Positions 51,373-59,544 of a stretch of 64,000 nucleotides of DNA are shown here, one piece after another; within the stretch, counting starts at the first letter, position 1; each line of letters begins with the position of its first letter. The DNA lies in NCBI GenBank assembly GCA_002505345.1, contig DAUY01000016.1, positions 111,633-175,632 of the forward strand. Direction: 5' to 3'. The notes beneath the pieces were generated by a model. That model searched no databases, was not told the origin of the DNA, and saw only the letters and a program-made list of their open reading frames with translations. The translations under genes and the position numbers were made by a program. The DNA comes from Methanomassiliicoccaceae archaeon UBA370 (lineage in GTDB: Archaea > Thermoplasmatota > Thermoplasmata > Methanomassiliicoccales > Methanomethylophilaceae).

Positions 51373-54300
51373 TCACAACTTAATGTCGAAAGGACCAGCC
51401 TTCAGTTTTTCGTTCAGTCTGTCTCTCATCGTGTTGAGGATCTCATCCACATCTTTCTTATCATTGACCTCGATCTTAGGCAAGAGGGAATACACGGAGA
51501 TTGTACTGCGAGGGGCAGCCTTGGGTTCAGCAGGTCCACGGGGTGTTGCAGGAGTATCTTTTTTCGGTATCCGCCTTTCAAGATCGGCCGCCTTCATCTT
51601 GAAACCAGTTGAAACAGCATATAAATCCGACAATGACGTTGTATTTCCAATGTCATTTTTGGCCTGTTCATAATACTTACTTAGTTCATCGATAAGTTCC
51701 GAGTGGTCGGATAATTTCGATTCGTGCCAGGATTTTATTCCATTGAGCTTTTCAACCTCTCCGGCCCTGCTTTTATTCAAGATGCCTTCCAAGGCATCAT
51801 TGAACTCAGCACACAGCGTATTCAATTTCGGGAGATCTACCAAATTGTCTGAACTGAGAGCGGAATCTATCAATCCCTTTATACGCGTCATCTCATCCGA
51901 GACATAATATGCATCTTTCTCATAGGCTGCAAGGCAATCGAGCCCTCTGTCGAACAATCTTCTTCTCGGACTGTCGGCAGCGAAGAAGGATCTCTTGTCG
52001 TCCAGATCTGAACGGAGTTTTCTAAGGGCATCTTCATTCGAATCAATGAAAATGAAGAGATCAGGCGAGCCGGCACTGGCAGTATCGTTCAATAATGAGC
52101 GCATTTGTTCGAGTTCGCTCTTCCAGGGATACTTTGGCTGCGACTTAATCTGTCCCAGATACCCATCAATGTCACTCATGATCTCTTTAGAACCGTCGTT
52201 GATGGCAGTGACCAGCGCGCCCTCATCGAGTTGCATCGATTTTGCTAAAATCGTCTTGAATATATCCGCTGCCCTGTTGATCGACGCAGAAGACACACTC
52301 TCACGTAATTTTATCTCGACACGGTCGAAATCTCTTGTTTTCGTAACAAGATCGATACCTCTGCTCGAATCTACTTTCTTTCCGTCGTATGTCACGCCTT
52401 CGTAGACCAGTGCGATCTTGTTATGGCGGAACAGTAGCGCCAGGATCCATTCTATGTCGTAATCTGTGAATCCGTACGGTTTCTTCTTGTACTTCTCCAT
52501 GATATTGGAGATGCGGACTGTGGCATTGGACCTTGCCTGTATAGAGAGGAAATCTATGACCTCATTGACTGCAAGCTTCTCACTACCGCAACATTCATCA
52601 AATGGTGACAAAGTCCTGTTTTTGAAGATCTGTTCGATGAGTGTTTTATTCTTCGGATTCCTCATGTAATCCATTTTACTGTACGTGGCAGTAATGAGTT
52701 TTCCCATTGCCTTATCCACGCGAGATTTTGGGTTGGTCTCGTTGATATCTGTCGACTGAGACCCGTTGACATATATCTTGGCATTCTGAAGAGCATCGGT
52801 GAGCAGATCTTTGAAGCGGGCCTTCATGGCCTTCAGCTCCATTTCTTTAGCCTCAAGTATCATCTTCTTTTGCGTCGGAAGGTCCGAGCTCATATTCTTA
52901 CGAAGATAATTCTCGGTGGAAATGTACTCATTGCATTGCATGATGACCCGGTCATCGGCCGGAAGCTCCAGCACTACGGAGCCGTTGGATTCCATCGCAA
53001 GCGTAGCACCATCTACTTTCCTCGCAGGGGTGGAGATGGACAAGTTCAGTTCATAACTCGTATTCTCGGCGTTTTCTCCGTCGACGATCCTATTGAATGA
53101 ATACTGATGTGTACCGTCATAACGGTATTTGCCACTGAGATCGAGGATCTCACCAAATGCCACACGAGAGATCTCCTGAATACGCTTGCCGATGTCTACG
53201 GTCTCCCTCTTGATCTCGATATTGACCTCCTGCTCCTCATTGGTCAGGAACATGTAGGTATCGCCGTTCCTCTGAACCAGATTCTGAGTGGTTAGGCGTT
53301 CAAGTGAATCTTCGACACCTTTCTTCAGTGTGATCCTATCTTCATCGAAAGATGAGACCATCATCGAGGTTATGTTCGCTACAGAAGTTGTCAATCCGTC
53401 GTAATACTTCACAAGGAACAGTGTCTTCAGGGCGTTGATGTCAAATTCGGTAAGGGCGTCGTTCTTGGTAGCGTTGTAAAACACCTGCAGCGTTGGGCTA
53501 TCCAATTCAGGGGTCAGCGAATCATAGAACGCATACATCGGAATGACAGTCTTGGAATCCTTGTCTTTGTATGCAACTACTGTGTCCCTGAAGGTCTTCA
53601 GCATCGAACGTGCAGCATTGCTGATGTTCTTGCCGGCCCTGCTCTTATTCCTCAGCTGAGTGAGCATGGTCTGCAGCATCTGGTATTGATACGGAACGAA
53701 CGGATATGTTGCCGAATACTCTTTCTTGTCCTTGTAAAGCCTGATGTTCATGCCATTGTCGAAATTGAGCTTGTTGTGGATCGCGTCGCGGTTTCCATCG
53801 TAGTAAGCCTGAAGCTCATCGACATAATCCCCCTTCTTGGACAGTATCCTCTTCTCGATGACCTCTTTAACATCCGAGGAGGACATCTTTACTCTGACGC
53901 TGAAGCGCCCCTGAATCTTGGAATAATCCTTATTATTGATATCTGGGGCGATGGAGTCAACATCTTCCTGGCTGGTCACAACGTTCCATGCGTGTCCGCG
54001 ACATGCGGTTCCCAGCTCTTGCGTTATTGTCTGCAGCTTCAGCATGAGCTGAGTATTTCCGGAAATGAACTGTCCGACCTCATCCACAAGGAATAGGAGA
54101 ACGTAATTCTCACCCATCTTGTCACAGTGCTCTTTCACCAGCTTAGTGAAATCGCTGGCGCTGATCTCGTATTTCTCAGAGGCCTTCTTGGAGATGTCCC
54201 TGGCGTCGTCTTCCCCATATACGCCTGCAGCCACCAGTGCTTTTTCGATCCTGCCACGGACGAATGCCGGTTTGGTCCTTTCATCTTCCCAGGATCTGCC

Positions 54301-54861
54301 GGAGATCTCCTGATATTTTGACTTGAAGAGATCGTACTTCCCTTCATCGATTATATGGCGCTCCAGATCTGCAACCGATGGGACCGTGCTCAGACCGAGC
54401 ATTCTGTTGAACACCATGAGATAGATCTGAACAAGGTTATCGGCATTCTGCCCCTCCTTGCTCTCGGCATCTATGTCAAAGAGGACCGTTTCGACATTCT
54501 TCTTGCCCATGGCCTGCATATATGCATATACTGGAGGAGAGACCTTTTTCTGGAGATACTCGGTAGATTTCTTTCCAGAAATGATACTGTTCTTGAGAAG
54601 GAACGACAGAATTTTCAGGAAATGTGATTTTCCACTTCCGAAATCACCCGATATCCAGGCACCGATATTGTCTGTATCTCTGCTGATGCCATCAATGAGC
54701 CCTTTGTAGAATTTCTCCAGATTCTCATCGATTTCCTTGGTGACAACGTATTCATCAAGCTCCTGGAAAATCACTTTCTCATCGGTCTGGTCGCTGACCT
54801 TGATGACCGGATTCATCGGTCTATCAATGTCCTTTTCAAACATCTCTCCAATAATCGACAT
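51373..54861 (-). CDS. brxC: BrxC, BREX P-loop ATPase
   Basis: A 1162-residue ATPase of the BrxC/PglY family. Walker A SGDFGSGKSHF is at about residues 71-81, preceded by the typical N terminus MSIIGEMFEKDIDRPMNPVI. A Walker B-like LLFLVDEVGQFI lies around residue 255-266. The remainder is helical, with coiled-coil regions and a Pro-rich linker near the C terminus. The size is normal for type I. It is required for both modification and defence. It starts two bases after brxB stops. Confidence 0.95.
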   Translation of the reverse strand: MSIIGEMFEKDIDRPMNPVIKVSDQTDEKVIFQELDEYVVTKEIDENLEKFYKGLIDGISRDTDNIGAWISGDFGSGKSHFLKILSFLLKNSIISGKKSTEYLQKKVSPPVYAYMQAMGKKNVETVLFDIDAESKEGQNADNLVQIYLMVFNRMLGLSTVPSVADLERHIIDEGKYDLFKSKYQEISGRSWEDERTKPAFVRGRIEKALVAAGVYGEDDARDISKKASEKYEISASDFTKLVKEHCDKMGENYVLLFLVDEVGQFISGNTQLMLKLQTITQELGTACRGHAWNVVTSQEDVDSIAPDINNKDYSKIQGRFSVRVKMSSSDVKEVIEKRILSKKGDYVDELQAYYDGNRDAIHNKLNFDNGMNIRLYKDKKEYSATYPFVPYQYQMLQTMLTQLRNKSRAGKNISNAARSMLKTFRDTVVAYKDKDSKTVIPMYAFYDSLTPELDSPTLQVFYNATKNDALTEFDINALKTLFLVKYYDGLTTSVANITSMMVSSFDEDRITLKKGVEDSLERLTTQNLVQRNGDTYMFLTNEEQEVNIEIKRETVDIGKRIQEISRVAFGEILDLSGKYRYDGTHQYSFNRIVDGENAENTSYELNLSISTPARKVDGATLAMESNGSVVLELPADDRVIMQCNEYISTENYLRKNMSSDLPTQKKMILEAKEMELKAMKARFKDLLTDALQNAKIYVNGSQSTDINETNPKSRVDKAMGKLITATYSKMDYMRNPKNKTLIEQIFKNRTLSPFDECCGSEKLAVNEVIDFLSIQARSNATVRISNIMEKYKKKPYGFTDYDIEWILALLFRHNKIALVYEGVTYDGKKVDSSRGIDLVTKTRDFDRVEIKLRESVSSASINRAADIFKTILAKSMQLDEGALVTAINDGSKEIMSDIDGYLGQIKSQPKYPWKSELEQMRSLLNDTASAGSPDLFIFIDSNEDALRKLRSDLDDKRSFFAADSPRRRLFDRGLDCLAAYEKDAYYVSDEMTRIKGLIDSALSSDNLVDLPKLNTLCAEFNDALEGILNKSRAGEVEKLNGIKSWHESKLSDHSELIDELSKYYEQAKNDIGNTTSLSDLYAVSTGFKMKAADLERRIPKKDTPATPRGPAEPKAAPRSTISVYSLLPKIEVNDKKDVDEILNTMRDRLNEKLKAGPFDIKL

Positions 54862-54862
54862 A

Positions 54863-55462
54863 TTACTCAGTCCTCTCTACTAAACTCATGGAACGATAGT
54901 AATTCTCGCTCGGAATCGTTCCAAATAGTTTCAATTCGTCCGATGTGTACACACCGGGGTAGAACAGCACCGTCTTGACGCCGTTCAGCTTACTGTCAAA
55001 GTTATTCAAGATCTTATGTGAACGAATGAACGGATGGCATTTTCCAACACCTGTAATGAATATCACATTACCGGAAACAGCATTCTTTTTGATGTAATCA
55101 ATGAAGATATCATTCTGACTATCCGCCTGTAATACGTCTGTCATGGCGCGTACAAAATAACCGAGCCCTTCCTCCTCGCCCCTGCAATCCTCTTCGATCT
55201 CAAAAGAGGATTCCAGATAGCCTTGGTCTTGAAGATATCCGACCATTATCTCGAAAAGATCGAAGACCTGAACATCGAATCCCAGGTCCTTCCGGTCCTT
55301 GAAATTGTCAATGAACTCCCTAACAGCAAGCTCGTCCTGCGGATCATAATCAAAAATGTATCCACCGGTACCACTGCTCAAAGATCTGCCGCCGAAGAAC
55401 GGATCATGGATGATCACATCCTTGATCCTGTTCAGTCTTTCACTGATTGTAAGTACCTTCAT
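54863..55462 (-). CDS. brxB: BrxB (DUF1788) BREX protein
   Basis: A 199-residue protein of the DUF1788/BrxB family: the N terminus KVLTISERLNRIKDVI, a central EFIDNFKDRKDLGFDVQVFD and the characteristic VSGNVIFITGVGKCHPFIRS and TVLFYPGVYT before a short end. BrxB is a small essential BREX component without known enzymatic activity. It overlaps brxA by four bases (ATGA) and is followed two bases later by brxC. Confidence 0.93.
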   Translation of the reverse strand: MKVLTISERLNRIKDVIIHDPFFGGRSLSSGTGGYIFDYDPQDELAVREFIDNFKDRKDLGFDVQVFDLFEIMVGYLQDQGYLESSFEIEEDCRGEEEGLGYFVRAMTDVLQADSQNDIFIDYIKKNAVSGNVIFITGVGKCHPFIRSHKILNNFDSKLNGVKTVLFYPGVYTSDELKLFGTIPSENYYRSMSLVERTE

Positions 55463-56061
55463 CTGTATCCCAACGTTGCTCTAATGTATGTTTCATACCC
55501 TTCGTTCAGCAATTCATCAATTGTCGAACGGCTGACATACGGGGTGCATACCACCCTGTTGCCCGTAGATGTTTTCAGCAATCCAGCTTCAAAAAGAATA
55601 CGGGCGTAGAGCCTTCTCAGCTTATAAACTGTAACATATTTCCAAGAAGCTATTGTTTGGTTTTCCCTTCCCTTCTTCTCGAAGAAGGACATGATGTCGT
55701 AATCAGTGACCGGATTCCTGTCGATCAGCCTTTCGTAGTACACATCTTCGACGAATTCTTTGAAAAGCGTATCGTAATTCATTATCGAGATGAGATTAAC
55801 AAATCTCCCGTCCGCCTCATCCCCATTTATGATTATTTTCTTCAACGAATCTGAAATCAGATTCATTCTGTTGTAGACATAATTGAAAATGCTGTCTTCG
55901 TTGCTGATTGTCTTTATCTGAAGAAGGTTCCCTTCATGAACTTCATTCTTTACTGCGGACCTGTCATTACATCTCAGCATGATCTCAGCGATTGTTCTGG
56001 TCTGATGGAACGCGAAAGGATTCGCGGGCAACGTCGCAGAATATCTGGTCTGAGAAGACAT
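55459..56061 (-). CDS. brxA: BrxA (DUF1819) BREX protein
   Basis: A 200-residue DUF1819/BrxA-family protein, a helical DNA-binding component that opens type I BREX operons. Recognisable parts: RYSATLPANPFAFHQTRTIAEIML at the N terminus (seen as RYSATL...NPFAFHQ), NYVYNRMNLISDSLKKI, and the end VSRSTIDELLNEGYETYI. I place the start at ATG 56061 rather than 56121, because an AT-rich palindromic TATA-like element lies about 27 bp upstream of 56061 and would overlap the longer form. Confidence 0.92.
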   Translation of the reverse strand: MSSQTRYSATLPANPFAFHQTRTIAEIMLRCNDRSAVKNEVHEGNLLQIKTISNEDSIFNYVYNRMNLISDSLKKIIINGDEADGRFVNLISIMNYDTLFKEFVEDVYYERLIDRNPVTDYDIMSFFEKKGRENQTIASWKYVTVYKLRRLYARILFEAGLLKTSTGNRVVCTPYVSRSTIDELLNEGYETYIRATLGYR

Positions 56062-56081
56062 GCACCTGCATCGGGTGTAAC

Positions 56082-56094
56082 AAGATTTAATCTT
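56082..56094 (-). promoter_or_regulatory. BREX operon promoter / palindrome
   Basis: AAGATTTAATCTT (arms AAGATT/AATCTT) is centred 27 bp upstream of the brxA start at 56061. Its core reads ATTAAAT on the minus strand and is a good TATA box; the palindrome may also bind a regulator. No brxR-type regulator gene is present beside it. Confidence 0.5.
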
Positions 56095-56217
56095 AACGAT
56101 GTTATACGAAAATGTCGACATGAAATCATACTAGCTGATTTGATACAATAGTGAGCATTCTAGTAAAATAAAGAAATGCGTTATAGTCCCGAACGCGAGG
56201 AAAGTAGTTTGGACCTA

Positions 56218-56781
56218 TTACAGCATTTTCTCTGCACACTTTAGTGTGGCCCTCGTATCCTCCAAGGAATCATGTGGTCTGAATATTACTCCAAGATCTG
56301 AAGCACACTTTGCCAATGAGATCCACTTGTATCTCTGACGATCCTCATCCCATTCGCCGTGCTTCTCGGTGTATTCGAGCATTACGTCGCATGCCGGTCT
56401 CGGCGGAACGGCGATTCCTTTTTCCTCCAAGAATGGAAGGTCGAACGAGATGAGATTGTATCCCATCAGCACCTCTGAGCTCCAAAGGATCTCGGAGATC
56501 CGTTCGGCCTCGTCGCGGATCCGTGGCGAATCCTTCACTTCCCCGAGATCGATGTGGTTGATTGCCTGGGCTTCCGGCCATTCCGATTTCAGCTGCGGAC
56601 GGAAGTATCCGTGATACCTCACGCCTCCAGTGCCGTCGACTATGGCCAATGACAGAATGTCGTCGGAACGGCGGTCCAGGCCGGTGGTCTCGATATCGAG
56701 GCACAGGATCCGCTCCGGATCATGCCTGAAGGCATCGCTGCACGAGATCCTTGCATGCTTCATTCCTCCGGCTGAGGTCAT
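56218..56781 (-). CDS. DnaQ-like DEDDh 3'-5' exonuclease
   Basis: A 187-residue exonuclease with the three DEDD motifs: Exo I LDIETTGLD (28-36), Exo II MGYNLISFDLPFL (107-119) and Exo III PHDSLEDTRATL (169-180, with H170 and D175). It is a stand-alone domain, similar to proofreading subunits and to nucleases carried by viruses. It may act in element replication or repair. It overlaps the upstream gene by four bases, so it belongs to the same leftward operon; the BREX operon follows in the same direction. Confidence 0.88.
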   Translation of the reverse strand: MTSAGGMKHARISCSDAFRHDPERILCLDIETTGLDRRSDDILSLAIVDGTGGVRYHGYFRPQLKSEWPEAQAINHIDLGEVKDSPRIRDEAERISEILWSSEVLMGYNLISFDLPFLEEKGIAVPPRPACDVMLEYTEKHGEWDEDRQRYKWISLAKCASDLGVIFRPHDSLEDTRATLKCAEKML

Positions 56782-57062
56782 AGTTCATCCTCCTTGGACA
56801 TCGATACGGGTGCATCGTTCATGTTCACGGTCTTCAGTTCCTTCTCTGCCGTTTCCGCATCGTCGATGATCTCCTTAAGAAGTTCCTGGATCCGACGGGC
56901 GGTCGACAACGGGATCTTCCCGGTGAAACGCATTCCGCCCGGAGGGCCGAGAATGAACACCAGGTTCCCGTAGTCGTACCGGACCGACAGCGTCCCTTCG
57001 ACCGTCAGGATCTTCCTAAGAAGAACGGCCACGTCTCCGAGATCGCGTTCCATCTCGATCAT
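56778..57062 (-). CDS. Unknown 94-residue protein
   Basis: Starts at ATG 57062, overlapping the stop of the 59-residue gene (ATGA). The protein is mixed alpha/beta: EGTLSVRYDYGNLVFILG with a turn PPGGMRF, then helices ending in acidic EDEL. No motif recognised. Both overlaps place it in the operon. Confidence 0.55.
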   Translation of the reverse strand: MIEMERDLGDVAVLLRKILTVEGTLSVRYDYGNLVFILGPPGGMRFTGKIPLSTARRIQELLKEIIDDAETAEKELKTVNMNDAPVSMSKEDEL

Positions 57063-57238
57063 TCGGATCCCTCCCTCTGAATGCAGGCCCAGCCGGCACA
57101 CGGTCTTCCGAAGCTGTCGGGGCGGCCGCACACCCACGACTGGACGCCGTTCTTCTTAATGACCCTCAGATCGGCGCAGCTGAACCTCACTTCGCTCTCC
57201 TTGTTTTCATCATCCCAGAAATCGAAGTCGGGGCTCAT
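57059..57238 (-). CDS. Small cysteine-containing protein (59 residues)
   Basis: Starts at ATG 57238, overlapping the stop of the preceding gene by one base; the longer frame upstream is antisense noise. It is acidic at the N terminus (SPDFDFWDDENKESE) and has four cysteines (FSCADL, WVCGRP, RPCAGWACIQ), suggesting a single zinc site. Function unknown. Confidence 0.5.
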   Translation of the reverse strand: MSPDFDFWDDENKESEVRFSCADLRVIKKNGVQSWVCGRPDSFGRPCAGWACIQREGSE

Positions 57239-57693
57239 CAGATCCCCCCTTCGGTCACGAGAAGATCGTAGACCTTCCGCTTCACGGTCTCGCCGTCCAT
57301 CCAAAATGTGCAGCACCCAGAGACCTCTATCCCTTCCTCGGTCTTCCGGATGAAATCCACGTCCTCCCAGACAAGGCTGTGTTCCGTTCCCGTCTCCGGA
57401 TCGTGGACCATCAGCCTCAGCGGATCGCAGTAGTCGCATCCCTCTGTTGCCACCAATACGGCGCTGACCATGCGCGTTTCGTAAATGCGGATCGAGAACG
57501 CATCTTCGAAGTCCGATGTCCACACCAGTGCCGTGACCCTCTCCATCAGCTCCGAGTACGTTTCCTTCGGCGGCTGCGGGTGGATCAGCGCACCGAGGAA
57601 CTCCATGTCCTCTTGCGGGATCTCCACCCTCAGCTTCTCCCTCGCTTCGTTCTCGGTTCCGTTCTCTTTGCAGTCTATAGCTTTCGCTGTCAT
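57238..57693 (-). CDS. Unknown 151-residue acidic protein
   Basis: Starts at ATG 57693, overlapping the upstream gene by four bases. After a Glu/Lys-rich N terminus it has alternating helix and strand (KETYSELMERVTALVWTSD, FSIRIYETRMVSAVLVATEG) with a few cysteines (CDYC, SGCC). No family recognised, no membrane segment. Confidence 0.6.
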   Translation of the reverse strand: MTAKAIDCKENGTENEAREKLRVEIPQEDMEFLGALIHPQPPKETYSELMERVTALVWTSDFEDAFSIRIYETRMVSAVLVATEGCDYCDPLRLMVHDPETGTEHSLVWEDVDFIRKTEEGIEVSGCCTFWMDGETVKRKVYDLLVTEGGI

Positions 57694-58001
57694 TGTGAAT
57701 CCTCCTCGTGAGTCTCTGAAGAAATTTCCGAAACGGTTTGTCCCTTGCCGGGCGAGATCGTGATGCTGATCGTCAGGTCCTTCTCGCCGATGTTCTCGAA
57801 GAGCATCCGGACCGCCTTGCCGACGCTCACACCCTCCTCGTCGCTGATCTTCTGAATCTCGTTGAAGAGCAACGAAGTAGAGAGCGCGATGATCTCGGAG
57901 TACCGCGTCCCCTTCGGAACGCACAGACGGGCGAACCGGAGAGCGTCCGCGGTATCGGGGTTGAGGTACCAGCTGCGCTCGGTCTTTCCCGGAGCGCTCA
58001 T
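57690..58001 (-). CDS. Unknown 103-residue protein
   Basis: Starts at ATG 58001 with AGGAG directly before it; an upstream in-frame ATG at 58061 encodes a basic, less likely extension. Helical: NPDTADALRFARLCVP, RYSEIIALSTSLLFNEIQKI, then a short strand region ISITISPGKG. This could be a ribbon-helix-helix-type or other small DNA-binding protein, but no motif is definite. Confidence 0.55.
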   Translation of the reverse strand: MSAPGKTERSWYLNPDTADALRFARLCVPKGTRYSEIIALSTSLLFNEIQKISDEEGVSVGKAVRMLFENIGEKDLTISITISPGKGQTVSEISSETHEEDSQ

Positions 58002-58076
58002 CTCCTCTTCCCCCCGGTTTTGTGTCCGCGTTCCTCGGAAACCTGTACGCTTCCGACGCAAAGGAATCCCTTACCG

Positions 58077-59018
58077 TCATGGTCGGACACCCCCGTCGCC
58101 CTCCTCTTCGGTATATAAGCTAGGGGAGGTTTCCGTTGGCATCCGTTTCCGTAGACGGCGGACAGCCCTCACGGTCTTCCGGAACTGCGGAAGGCGATCT
58201 GCTGCGATGAGCTTCTCGCGGATCGTCGAGACGGAGCACTGCAGCATCGCGGAGATCTCCATCATGTTCATGCCGCGGTCGGCGAGCTCCATGATACGTT
58301 CGACGGTGACGGGGCATTCGGATCTGCGGCGTTCGTATTCCTCGCGGAGTCCCATCCTCGAAAGGATCTCGATGAGCGTAGACGGCGGAACGTCTATTGC
58401 ATTCGCAGCAGCGGAGAGGGAGTTGCCTTTGTCGGCGAGCTCCATCACGCGGTCGATGTCCACGATCGGCTTCGGCTTCTCATCGGAGAACGCTTCTCTC
58501 GATCTGACGCCGTTCGTGACCACGATCGTCGGTGGCCTTCCGATCGGCATGCCGGAGGCAGTGCCGAACACCTTGGCCTTGTCCATTCCCGCTTTGACGG
58601 CGTTCCGGTGCTTCACCAGATGCTCTTCGGCCTGCCATGCCTCCACGCCGTTGATCAGACGTCCCGCTCCCGTCTCCGGGGCCACGTCGCTGGTCACATA
58701 GCGGATGACGGTGTTGTACGAACCCGCGGTCTTCCGGATCTTGTCCACGTCGCTGGCGTTCCTGCCTATCCTGGACACATCGAAGGCGAGCAGGATGTTC
58801 ACTCCGCCTCTGGCGATGCGGCCGATGACACGGTCCATCTCCGGGCGCTCCATGTTCTTGCCGCTCTTCTCCTCGCGGTATATCCCCAGGATCTGAACGT
58901 CGTTGGTCTCGCACCACTCCTTCATCTTCAGGACCTGGACCTCGGGATCCTGTCCCTTGTCATCGGTGGACACGCGGGCATAGAGCACCGCGGTCATCCC
59001 TGCATAAGGCGACGCCAT
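58077..59018 (-). CDS. Serine recombinase (resolvase/invertase family)
   Basis: A 313-residue serine recombinase. The catalytic serine is in YARVSTDDKGQD (S17), the second conserved block is DVSRIGRNASD near residue 82-92. The resolvase domain ends with AGMDKAKVFG near residue 168. Two helix-turn-helix stretches follow (NSLSAAANAIDVPPSTL; MNMMEISAMLQCSVSTI), one more than in simple resolvases. It could resolve element multimers, invert a segment or act as an alternative integrase. The start was taken at ATG 59018, overlapping the previous gene's stop; the longer frame upstream is antisense noise. Confidence 0.88.
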   Translation of the reverse strand: MASPYAGMTAVLYARVSTDDKGQDPEVQVLKMKEWCETNDVQILGIYREEKSGKNMERPEMDRVIGRIARGGVNILLAFDVSRIGRNASDVDKIRKTAGSYNTVIRYVTSDVAPETGAGRLINGVEAWQAEEHLVKHRNAVKAGMDKAKVFGTASGMPIGRPPTIVVTNGVRSREAFSDEKPKPIVDIDRVMELADKGNSLSAAANAIDVPPSTLIEILSRMGLREEYERRRSECPVTVERIMELADRGMNMMEISAMLQCSVSTIREKLIAADRLPQFRKTVRAVRRLRKRMPTETSPSLYTEEEGDGGVRP

Positions 59019-59179
59019 CAGCGGGGCCTCCTGAGGACGATGGCACGCCTGTCCCCGTCCAGGAAAACCTCCGACTCGGGATTCTCCTTCATGAGACGCT
59101 CCACTTCTGATATCATCTCCGATGCCGTGACCTTGGAGAGATCCAGATCCACCGTCTCTTCGATGTACGGTCTGGCCAT
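59018..59179 (-). CDS. Small unknown protein (53 residues)
   Basis: Tucked between two overlapping neighbours (ATGA at both ends). Sequence with VDLDLSKVTASEMISEVERL and EVFLDGDRRAIVLRRP suggests one helix and a strand pair. The start may be either of two adjacent ATGs (59182 or 59179), with GGGAGGG just before. Function unknown. Confidence 0.5.
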   Translation of the reverse strand: MARPYIEETVDLDLSKVTASEMISEVERLMKENPESEVFLDGDRRAIVLRRPR

Positions 59180-59544
59180 CATCCATCCCTCCCGGTATCG
59201 TCCAGGAACCGTTCGGCATAGGCCATGCCCTCTATCGCGGATACCATGACGCGGATGCACGATGAACGCATCCTGGCCACGATAAGCTCGGGATTCTCGT
59301 ACTCCCTGCCGCCCTTCGCTATGCGCTGAAGGCGCTTCGAGTCGTCCACGAAGTTCATCTGGGCGTTCATCATCGAAAAGCTGGATGTCCTCGTTCCGCG
59401 GTATGCGATATTGTCCTCCGGGATCTCGACGTCCAGCTTTGTCAGGAAGAAAAGCAGATCATCGAGGTCGAAGGTCTTGACCTCGTCCGGAAGGCCCTCG
59501 GCCATCATGCGCCTGCATTCGTCGATGTCCATCAGGCAGGTCAT
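59179..59544 (-). CDS. Unknown 121-residue helical protein
   Basis: A soluble helical protein (DIDECRRMMAEGLPDEVKTF, LDDLLFFLTKLDVEIPED, VARMRSSCIRVMVSAIEGMA). No recognised family. It overlaps the winged-helix gene upstream by four bases and its downstream neighbour likewise, so it is an operon member. Possibly a partner of the winged-helix protein. Confidence 0.6.
   Translation of the reverse strand: MTCLMDIDECRRMMAEGLPDEVKTFDLDDLLFFLTKLDVEIPEDNIAYRGTRTSSFSMMNAQMNFVDDSKRLQRIAKGGREYENPELIVARMRSSCIRVMVSAIEGMAYAERFLDDTGRDG

Noticed and set aside
57059..59260. Longer N-terminal extensions of several small operon genes (for example 57523, 58080, 59219, 59260 as starts)
   Set aside because: The extensions are Arg/Gly/His-rich shifted readings of the upstream gene; the internal ATGs coincide with ATGA-type overlaps and give sensible N termini.
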